From the NCBI GenBank assembly GCA_017881445.1, contig JADGQX010000024.1, forward strand, positions 1-32,112: 32,112 nt of DNA, given 5' to 3'. The DNA is from Gemmatimonadota bacterium. GTDB lineage: Bacteria > Gemmatimonadota > Gemmatimonadetes > Longimicrobiales > RSA9. The notes under the pieces were generated by a model. The model was not told the DNA's origin. It saw only the letters and a list, made by a program, of their open reading frames with translations, and did not search any database. Shown piece by piece: positions 26,782 to 32,112 of the stretch. The position numbers and the translations under genes were made by a program. Within the stretch, counting starts at the first letter, position 1, and every line of letters starts with the position of its first letter.

Positions 26782-27174
26782 ATGGCCAAGAAACTCACGA
26801 AGAAGCAGGTCGACCATATCCTGCAGCGCCTCCTGCGCGAACGCGAGCGCGCGCTCCGCTCTCTCGGCCAGTTCGACGAGCTGGCCAAGATGTCGGCCGA
26901 GCAGAATGATTCCGACCTCTACTCCTATTCGGACCACATCGCCGACCTCGGCACCGATGCCATGGAGCGCGAGAAGATGCTGCTCTTCGCCAGCAAGGAA
27001 GGCCGCTACCTCTACCGGGTCGAGGAGGCGCTGCGGCGCCTCTACAAGGAGCCCAAGACGTTCGGCATGTGCCACAACTGCGGCAATCCCATCGACTTCG
27101 AGCGCCTGGATGCGCTGCCCCATGCGCGCTATTGCCTCGACTGCAAGCTGAAGGAAGAGCAGGACGCGGCCTAG
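26782..27174 (+). CDS. TraR/DksA family zinc-finger transcription regulator
   Basis: ATG 26782 with GGAGG eight bases upstream gives 130 residues; an ATG at 26767 would add five. The N-terminal half is a charged coiled coil (KKQVDHILQRLLRERERALR, then LGQFDELAKMS), as in DksA, which inserts into the RNA polymerase secondary channel. The coiled-coil tip has two acidic residues in SDLYSYSDHIADLGTDAME, though the exact DksA DxxDxA tip motif is not clear. The C-terminal zinc finger reads CHNCGNPIDFERLDALPHAR then CLDC, a complete four-Cys set. It probably tunes transcription with or without ppGpp. Its promoter is overlapped by an inverted repeat, so it is likely itself regulated. Confidence 0.9.
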   Translation: MAKKLTKKQVDHILQRLLRERERALRSLGQFDELAKMSAEQNDSDLYSYSDHIADLGTDAMEREKMLLFASKEGRYLYRVEEALRRLYKEPKTFGMCHNCGNPIDFERLDALPHARYCLDCKLKEEQDAA

Positions 27175-27199
27175 CTCGCTCGCGCTTCCCTGCTCCCGA

Positions 27200-27229
27200 C
27201 CGCGCCCCGGCCTCTCCGCCGCGGCGCGG
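27200..27229. terminator. Candidate terminator after dksA/traR gene
   Basis: CCGCGCC (27200-27206) pairs with GGCGCGG (27223-27229), loop 16 bases, followed on the + strand by ttctctttctc. It lies between convergent genes, 26 bases past the + strand stop. Confidence 0.5.
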
Positions 27230-27282
27230 TTCTCTTTCTCGGCCCGTTCCCCGCCCCGTGGCTCAGCCTCCGTGCCCTCCGT

Positions 27283-27651
27283 TCACTCCGTGTGCTCCGT
27301 GCGTCTCAGGATGGCCGCCAGATCCCGGACGAAGGCGCCGCGCGCCAGCACGCGCTCGGCACCAGCCGCGCGCGCCGCGCGGATCGCGTCCTCCCGCACG
27401 TGCGGCGCATACGCGACCACCGGCACCGCGGCCGTGGCCGCATCCGCCTTCAGCCGCGCGATGGCGACCGCCGGCTCACCCCGTGCTTCCAGGTCCACGA
27501 CCACCAGGCGCGGCGGGTCGGCCGCCGCGGTCGCCAGCAGCTCGTCGGCCCCGCGCACCAGCCGCAGCTCGATGCCGCCGGCCTGGGCCGCGCCGCGTAT
27601 GCGCGCCGCCGCCATGAGATCGGCTGCCCAGGCCAGCACGTAGTCCCGCAT
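27283..27651 (-). CDS. Degenerate response-regulator receiver domain
   Basis: ATG 27651, with GGGAG ten bases upstream, gives 122 residues. The pattern of alternating strands and helices is that of a CheY-like receiver: LVVVDLEARG with Asp53 at the phosphorylation position, VPVVAYAPHV where a receiver usually has the conserved Thr/Ser, and AERVLARGAF where it has the Lys. The N-terminal acidic pair is missing (AWAADLM), the Thr/Ser is Ala and the Lys is Arg. It is therefore probably a pseudo-receiver acting by binding rather than phosphotransfer. No output domain is attached. It lies between two regulators and 1.1 kb from a kinase/ANTAR pair; linkage to that system is speculative. Confidence 0.65.
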   Translation of the reverse strand: MRDYVLAWAADLMAAARIRGAAQAGGIELRLVRGADELLATAAADPPRLVVVDLEARGEPAVAIARLKADAATAAVPVVAYAPHVREDAIRAARAAGAERVLARGAFVRDLAAILRRTEHTE

Positions 27652-27712
27652 CTCAGCGCTCCCTGTCCCAGGCCCGCACGCGAGCGGCGGGCGCACAAAC
27701 GGAGAATTACTA

Positions 27713-27742
27713 TTGACTCGGCTCCGGCGGCCGGGTTAAACT
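27713..27742 (+). promoter_or_regulatory. Promoter of perR-type gene
   Basis: TTGACT (27713-27718), 18 bp, TAAACT (27737-27742). It lies about 57 bases before ATG 27799. PerR genes are often autoregulated, but no clear Per-box inverted repeat was found by eye. Confidence 0.6.
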
Positions 27743-27798
27743 AACAAAACAGCCCACTTTCATTGTTGCCGAAGAGGATCATCCAGGCCGGAGACGCG

Positions 27799-28260
27799 AT
27801 GGCGAGCAGGGACTGGGCTCTTGGCGTGCGGGCGCCCAGCGCTCCCGAGGCCGTGCTGAGGGAGGCGCTGGAGGCGAAGGGGCAGAGATACACGGGGCAG
27901 CGCGCGGCCGTGTACCGCCTCCTGCTGCACAGCCGGAGCCATCCGACCGCGGACGAGGTCTTCACGGCGGTGCGGCGGGAGATCCCGGACATCTCGCTGG
28001 CGACCGTGTACAAGTCGCTGGAAGCGCTGGTGGGCTGCGGCCTGGCGGTGAAGCTGACGTACGGCGACGCCGCGGCGAGGTATGACGGCCGGACGGACCC
28101 GCACCCTCACGCGCGCTGCAAGCGCTGCGGCGCGGTGGTGGACATGCCGGTCGAGCTGGCGGCGCAGGCGCTGGACGGCCTGGGGGACATCCGGGGCTTC
28201 CTGGTGGAGGGCTACCGGCTGGAGCTCGTGGGCCGATGCGCGAGGTGCCGGGCTGCCTGA
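27799..28260 (+). CDS. perR: PerR-type Fur family peroxide regulator
   Basis: ATG 27799 with GGAG nearby gives 153 residues; the TTG at 27763 used by the track lacks a ribosome site. Fur-family features: a winged helix (QRYTGQRAAVYRLLL, DISLATVYKSLEALVGCGL) and a dimerisation domain. The five regulatory-metal ligands of Bacillus subtilis PerR (His37, Asp85, His91, His93, Asp104) align to His48, Asp96, His102, His104 and Asp115 with one constant offset of eleven. The four structural-zinc Cys also match at 107, 110, 147 and 150. Asp at the last ligand favours PerR over Fur, which has Glu. It should repress peroxide-defence genes and be inactivated by metal-catalysed His oxidation. No catalase or ahp gene is adjacent. 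Confidence 0.88.
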   Translation: MASRDWALGVRAPSAPEAVLREALEAKGQRYTGQRAAVYRLLLHSRSHPTADEVFTAVRREIPDISLATVYKSLEALVGCGLAVKLTYGDAAARYDGRTDPHPHARCKRCGAVVDMPVELAAQALDGLGDIRGFLVEGYRLELVGRCARCRAA

Positions 28261-28277
28261 TTCAGGCGCGGCCGTGG

Positions 28278-28311
28278 AGAGCGGCGGCGGGCGAGAGCCC
28301 GCCGCCGCTCT
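28278..28311. terminator. Strong bidirectional hairpin between perR and kinase gene
   Basis: AGAGCGGCGGCGGGC (28278-28292) pairs perfectly over 15 bp with GCCCGCCGCCGCTCT (28297-28311) around a GAGA loop. It lies between convergent stops. There is no U-tract, but stem strength and position suggest termination for both genes. Confidence 0.8.
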
Positions 28312-28333
28312 GGCATACGGGGGCGGACGCACC

Positions 28334-29521
28334 TCAGCCGGCGCGAGGCGCCGCGGGGGCGCGGACGCGGGGGAAGCTCACGAGCACGCGGGTCCCAGTG
28401 GATCCGGTGTGGTGCTCGACGGAGCCACCGAGCTCGCTCTGGACGAGCGCGTCCACGATGCTGCGGCCACTGCCGAGGACGTAGGCGCCCTCGACGTGCT
28501 CGTAGCCGACGCCGTCGTCCTCGACCTCGAGGCTGATAGTGGCCTCGCTTTCGGAGACGTGGACTTCGACGCGGCCGGCGCGGCCTTCGGGGAAGGCGTG
28601 TCGCATGGCGTTGGTGAGTAGCTCGTTGAGTGTGAGGGCGACGGCGAAGCCCTGGGGCTCCTCGATGAGCACGGGGGGGCCGGTGACGTCGAGTGAGATG
28701 CGCTGCTCGGGATCGGCGACGTTGCGCAGCCGCTGGGCCATCTTCTCGGCGATCTCCTTGATCGGTATCCCGGTGTAGTTGCGGCGGCGCAGCGACTCGT
28801 AGACCAGCAGGAAGGAGCGGAGCCGGTTCTCGAGGGAGGAGAGTGCCTGGTCGGTGCTGCGGGGCGGGCGGCGGTTCCGCTCCATGCCGAGCAGGCCCAT
28901 GATGACGGACAGGTTGTTGCGGACGCGGTGGTCGATCTCGCGCAGCAGCCTGGCCCGCTCCTCGGCGTCCTTCTTGGCCTGCTCGTAGAGGTCGTAGTTC
29001 TGCTGGGCGAGCTCGGCGAGCCGGCGGTTGGTGTCCCGCAGCTCGCGCTCGGCGCGATGGGCGCGCAGGCGGCTCCTTATGCGGGCGGTCAGCTCCGCTA
29101 CGTGGAACGGCTTGGCCACGTAGTCGTCGGCGCCGGCGTCGAAGGTCCGGATCACATCCTCGGTGGAGGTCCGGGCCGTGACCATGATGACGGGGAAGAG
29201 CGGGTCGGGTCCCGCCTTGATCTCCCGGCAGATGGACCAGCCGTCGCGGCCGGGGAGCATGGCGTCGAGGAGGACGAGATCGACCTCCCCCAGGAAGCGG
29301 AACCCCTCCTCTCCACGTGCGACGGCCACCACCTCGAAGCCGTGGGCCTCCAGCAGATCCTGGAACATCTGCCGGGCGAGGGGCTCGTCATCGACGACGA
29401 GAATGCGGGCCGGCCGCTCGTCCGGATCGGTAGGCGGCAGGAGGGCGGCGCCGCTCTCGGCGCCGGCGCCGCCCGGGCTCTGCGTTGACATCACCGTTCG
29501 CGAGGAAGAACTCTCGCGCAC
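28334..29521 (-). CDS. Hybrid receiver-HisKA_2 sensor kinase
   Basis: The GTG at 29521 has AAGGAG six bases upstream, overlapping the end of the previous gene, so it is preferred over ATG 29491. The 395-residue protein is soluble: a receiver domain at about 39-155 (ILVVDDEPLARQMF, phospho-acceptor Asp86 in VLLDAMLPG, Thr115, Lys137 in VAKPF), a coiled coil (RELRDTNRRLAELAQQNYDL), a HisKA_2 dimerisation region with His198 in REIDHRVRNNLSVIMGLL, and a HATPase_c domain (NELLTNAMRHAFPEG, EVEDDGVGY). The input is thus phosphorylation of its receiver by another kinase, or a partner protein, not a transmembrane signal. It is co-transcribed with the ANTAR regulator, as in EutW/EutV-like systems. Confidence 0.92.
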   Translation of the reverse strand: MRESSSSRTVMSTQSPGGAGAESGAALLPPTDPDERPARILVVDDEPLARQMFQDLLEAHGFEVVAVARGEEGFRFLGEVDLVLLDAMLPGRDGWSICREIKAGPDPLFPVIMVTARTSTEDVIRTFDAGADDYVAKPFHVAELTARIRSRLRAHRAERELRDTNRRLAELAQQNYDLYEQAKKDAEERARLLREIDHRVRNNLSVIMGLLGMERNRRPPRSTDQALSSLENRLRSFLLVYESLRRRNYTGIPIKEIAEKMAQRLRNVADPEQRISLDVTGPPVLIEEPQGFAVALTLNELLTNAMRHAFPEGRAGRVEVHVSESEATISLEVEDDGVGYEHVEGAYVLGSGRSIVDALVQSELGGSVEHHTGSTGTRVLVSFPRVRAPAAPRAG

Positions 29522-29524
29522 CGG

Positions 29525-30115
29525 CTACTCCTTCTGCAGCAGGGGCGCAGCGAGCAGGATCTTTCGAGCGAGCTCGACCATGGGCGTGTTCTTGTCCTGG
29601 CTGGTCTTCTGGAGGAAGCGGTACGCCTCCCGCTCCGTGAGTCCGCGGGTGTCCATGAGCAGCCCCTTGGCGCGCTCGATGATCTTCCTCTCCTCGAGCT
29701 TCAGTTCCAGCATGTCGCGCTGGTGCCGGGCATCGAGCCACTCGTCGAAGCGGGCGCGGGCGACGGCGATCGCGGGTGCCAGATCATCCGGGTCCACGGG
29801 CTTGACCAGGTAGTGGAAGATGGGAGCCCGCGTCGCCTCCTCGACCGTCCGCGAATCGCTATAGGCGGAGAGTATGATGATGGGCATGGGCCGCTCCGCG
29901 GTGATCTCGTGGGCGGCCTCGGGGCCGGTCATGACCGGCATGCGGATGTCGAGGAACGCGATGTCGGGCTTGGTTTCGCGGGCGAGCTGCACCGCTTCCT
30001 TGCCGTTGGTCGCGGTCGCGACGACCGTGTGGCCCAGCGTCTCGAGCTGGCTCGTCAGGGCCAGATTGTGCAGCGCCTCGTCATCGGCGATCAGCACGCG
30101 CAGGGCGGTGGCCAT
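29525..30115 (-). CDS. Response regulator with ANTAR RNA-binding domain
   Basis: ATG 30115 with AAGGAG six bases upstream gives 196 residues; the track start at 30328 reads leader sequence. The receiver (residues 5-125) is intact: Asp11/Asp12 in LIADDEALHN, Asp56 in IAFLDIRMPVMTG, Ser/Ala in ILSAYSD, Lys in HYLVKPVDPDDL. The ANTAR domain follows (EERKIIERAKGLLMDTRGLT, EREAYRFLQKTSQDKNTPM, VELARKILLA). ANTAR proteins such as AmiR, NasR and EutV bind paired hexaloop hairpins in nascent RNA and block terminators. The next gene, three bases downstream, is a HisKA_2 kinase that should phosphorylate it. The RNA targets are not known from this window. Confidence 0.93.
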   Translation of the reverse strand: MATALRVLIADDEALHNLALTSQLETLGHTVVATATNGKEAVQLARETKPDIAFLDIRMPVMTGPEAAHEITAERPMPIIILSAYSDSRTVEEATRAPIFHYLVKPVDPDDLAPAIAVARARFDEWLDARHQRDMLELKLEERKIIERAKGLLMDTRGLTEREAYRFLQKTSQDKNTPMVELARKILLAAPLLQKE

Positions 30116-30132
30116 TGGGGACTCCTTGCAGA

Positions 30133-30147
30133 GGACGAACCTCGTCC
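30133..30147 (-). ncRNA. Small hairpin in the ANTAR regulator leader
   Basis: On the - strand GGACGA-ggt-TCGTCC forms a 6-bp stem with a 3-base loop, a few bases before the ribosome site of the ANTAR gene. It could influence its translation. The loop is too short for a classical ANTAR hexaloop. Confidence 0.4.
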
Positions 30148-30203
30148 GATGGGGTTGCGCGGATGCCTGGTGGTTCCCGCAAGGGTCAAGCCAGACGCGA
30201 CGC

Positions 30204-30237
30204 GGCGCGCTCGACCCCCTGCGAGTTGAGGCGCGCC
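30204..30237 (-). ncRNA. Larger inverted repeat upstream of ANTAR regulator
   Basis: GGCGCGC (30204-30210) pairs with GCGCGCC (30231-30237), with further pairs across a bulge. It may lie in the leader RNA or be an operator; the transcription start is not known. Confidence 0.35.
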
Positions 30238-30327
30238 GTGACCTCGTCGTCCGGCTTCGGCGGGCGACGGGGGCAACTTGGAGGCGGCCGCGCCGGGACG
30301 CAAGGTCCGCCGCGGGGCGATGCGACA

Positions 30328-30343
30328 TGGCCCCCCTCTTGCA
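30328..30343 (+). promoter_or_regulatory. Candidate sigma-54 promoter upstream of dacB
   Basis: TGGCCCCCCTCTTGCA keeps the -24 GG and -12 GC elements at exact spacing and matches 10 of 12 specified bases of TGGCACG-N4-TTGCA. Start would be near 30354, about 60 bases before ATG 30414. No good sigma-70 boxes were seen in the gap. No enhancer-binding-protein gene is in the window. Confidence 0.45.
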
Positions 30344-30413
30344 CTTTCGGCGTGCCAGAATGGATGTTCAGGCCAGGCCGCGGGACGCGCGGCATCCCTG
30401 CCGATGGAGCACG

Positions 30414-32112
30414 ATGGGTTCCTTGCTGACTCTGGTCGCCCTGGCGTGGGCCGCGCTGCTGAGCCTGGCGGCGGCGGTGCCGCCGCCTTCCCGTGCCAGC
30501 GCTTCACCGGCGCGCGCGGCCGCTTCCCCTTCGGCGCGGCGGCCAGGGGCGGGCCCGGCGACGCGGGCGTTGCAGGAGGACCTCGCGCGCTACGTGGACG
30601 TCCCGGGCTGGCGGGCGGAGTTCAGCGTCACGGTGGTCTCGCTGGACCGGGGGGACACGCTCTTCACGCAGAACCCCGACCTGCCGCTGGCGCCGGCGTC
30701 GGACATGAAGCTGTACACGACCACGGCTGCGCTCTACTACCTGGGCGCCGATTTCCGCTACAGCACGTACGTGCTCACCCGCGGCGAGCTGAAGGATGGT
30801 GTCCTGGACGGCGACGTCGTCCTCTACGGCACCGGCGACCCCTCGCTCTCCTTCCGGTTCCACGGCAACAGCAGTGCGTCGATGCGCGAGTTCGCGGACT
30901 CCATGGTCGCGCGGGGCGTGAAGGAGATCCGGGGCGACATCGTCGGGGACGGCTCGTACTTCCGCGGCTATGCAGCGGGCTACGCCTGGGACCAGAACTA
31001 CATGAACGCGTCCTACGCGGTGCCCTCGGGCGCACTTTCGCTGAACGAGAACCTCGTCACGCTGCGCATCTCGCCCGGAGCGTCGGCGGGCGCACCGGCG
31101 GTCGTGGAGGGGATGCCCGGCGGCAGCTGGCTGGCGGTGCAGAACGAGGCGGTGACCACGGCCGGCGGGCGGAGCGGCATCGACGTCCGGCGTTGGAGCT
31201 ACGATGGCCCGATCGTGGTGAAGGGGCGCATCAGTCGAGGCGCCGGTGCCATCACGCGCCTGGTGGTGGCGGCGGATCCGGCGCAGTACACGGCGGCGGC
31301 GTTCCGGCAGGCGCTGGAGGAGCGGGGCATCCGCGTCTCCGGCGCCGTGCGGGCGGTGCACGACTCGGCTCAGTCGCCGGTGACGGGGCGGGCGGTATTC
31401 GCGCCGGCTTTCGGACGTGGGGCTCCGCTGCACGTGATGATGGTGTACCAGTCGCCGCCGCTGCTCAACATCCTGGACATCCTGATGCACCTCTCGCACA
31501 ACATGTTCGCGGAACAGACGCTGCGGACGGTGGGCCGGGTCGCCCTGGGAGAGGGCTCGGCGCCTGGCGGTCACCGGGCGATCATGGAAATGCTGAGCTG
31601 CGAGACCGGGCTGGACACCACCCGGCTGATGCTGCACCAGGTCGACGGCTCCGGCCTCTCGCCCGAGAACCGGACCACCACCCGCACCATGATCCGCCTG
31701 CTGACCGTGGCGGCGGGCGCACCCTTCTTCCCCGCCCTCTGGCAAACGCTGCCGGAGGCGGGGCACCGCCACCTGACGCGCATGTTCAACACGCCCGCCT
31801 ACAACAACCTGCGGGCCAAGACGGGGACCATCGACAACGTGTCCGCGCTCTCCGGCTACGTGCGCGCGGCCGACGGCGAGCGCCTCGCCTTCAGCATCAT
31901 CAGCAACGGAGACCCTTCCACCTGGAAGGCCAAACGGGTGGAGGACGCCATTGGCGCCCGGCTCGCCGCCTTTTCCCGCCCGGAGGGCGAGCTAGCCTCG
32001 CCCGTGGACCCGTCGTTCCGGGCGGCGGGAGCCGCCGCCGTGACGGCCGCCGCCCCGGCCGCCCCGGCCGCCCCGGTCGCGGCGCCCACGGGCGCCGCTC
32101 CGCCGGCCGCCG
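30414..32112 (+). CDS. dacB: D-alanyl-D-alanine carboxypeptidase/endopeptidase (PBP4), 3' partial
   Basis: This gene is missing from the ORF track because it has no stop inside the window. ATG 30414, with GGAG five bases upstream, opens 566 codons to the right edge. The N-terminus is a signal peptide (LLTLVALAWAALLSLAAAV). Class C penicillin-binding motifs are in order: Ser96-xx-Lys99 (ASDMK), Ser361-His-Asn363 (LSHNMFAEQ) and Lys469-Thr-Gly (RAKTGTID). The 260-residue gap between the first two motifs holds the inserted domains typical of DacB. The sequence after LAFSIISNG becomes Ala/Pro-rich and may be a linker to something beyond the window. It trims or opens peptide cross-links in the periplasm, fitting the wall-remodelling genes elsewhere in the window. 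Confidence 0.93.
   Translation, partial: MGSLLTLVALAWAALLSLAAAVPPPSRASASPARAAASPSARRPGAGPATRALQEDLARYVDVPGWRAEFSVTVVSLDRGDTLFTQNPDLPLAPASDMKLYTTTAALYYLGADFRYSTYVLTRGELKDGVLDGDVVLYGTGDPSLSFRFHGNSSASMREFADSMVARGVKEIRGDIVGDGSYFRGYAAGYAWDQNYMNASYAVPSGALSLNENLVTLRISPGASAGAPAVVEGMPGGSWLAVQNEAVTTAGGRSGIDVRRWSYDGPIVVKGRISRGAGAITRLVVAADPAQYTAAAFRQALEERGIRVSGAVRAVHDSAQSPVTGRAVFAPAFGRGAPLHVMMVYQSPPLLNILDILMHLSHNMFAEQTLRTVGRVALGEGSAPGGHRAIMEMLSCETGLDTTRLMLHQVDGSGLSPENRTTTRTMIRLLTVAAGAPFFPALWQTLPEAGHRHLTRMFNTPAYNNLRAKTGTIDNVSALSGYVRAADGERLAFSIISNGDPSTWKAKRVEDAIGARLAAFSRPEGELASPVDPSFRAAGAAAVTAAAPAAPAAPVAAPTGAAPPAA

Overview
The window is high-GC DNA from a diderm (outer-membrane) bacterium. SurA-type chaperones, candidate lipoproteins, FtsEX with an EnvC-like partner and several lytic transglycosylases support this. 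The gene set (BatA/DUF58 pair, TraR/DksA, PerR-type Fur, HisKA_2 kinase, baeRF protein) would fit Gemmatimonadota or a related phylum, but that placement is inference. No tRNA, rRNA, CRISPR array, transposase or prophage gene was seen. Gene density is high and no gene-free gap exceeds 300 bases.

Layout. Bases 1-6340 (+): a DUF58 gene entering from the left edge, a BatA-like VWA membrane protein, and mfd. 6478-15621 (+): an envelope and cell-division block with two parvulin-type chaperones, pdxA, ftsE, ftsX, an envC-like gene, holB (overlapping or closely spaced from pdxA to holB), then moaC and a membrane-anchored lytic transglycosylase. 15668-23333 (-): a small hypothetical gene, two paralogous MltD-like transglycosylases, an unknown gene, a baeRF/eRF1-like zinc-ribbon protein, guaB and an unknown Ala/Pro-tailed protein. 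23625-24446 (+): a hexapeptide acyltransferase, converging through a strong hairpin on acs (-). 26782-30115: a DksA/TraR regulator (+), a degenerate receiver (-), a PerR-type regulator (+), and a two-gene kinase/ANTAR antitermination system (-). 30414-end (+): dacB (PBP4), leaving through the right edge.

How the genes fit together. The main theme is envelope biogenesis and peptidoglycan remodelling: outer-membrane protein folding (SurA, PpiC), divisome-controlled hydrolase activation (FtsEX-EnvC), three lytic transglycosylases and a DD-peptidase. A second theme is stress and nutrient regulation: DksA/TraR, PerR, a sensor system predicted to act on RNA, a ribosome-rescue-like protein and transcription-coupled repair.

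Most notable: (i) an in-frame insertion in mfd built from five GAATCC and five inverted GGATTC hexamers plus two small hairpins, resembling a protein-tolerated palindromic element; (ii) a second hexamer-rich palindrome next to acs; (iii) a guaB promoter placed so that transcription should begin at the ATG of a 32-residue ORF whose stop overlaps the guaB start; (iv) a HisKA_2/ANTAR pair with leader hairpins; (v) a 10-bp inverted repeat across the dksA/traR promoter. Vegetative promoters recur as TTGACA-like boxes, 17-18 bp, then TATCTT-like boxes.
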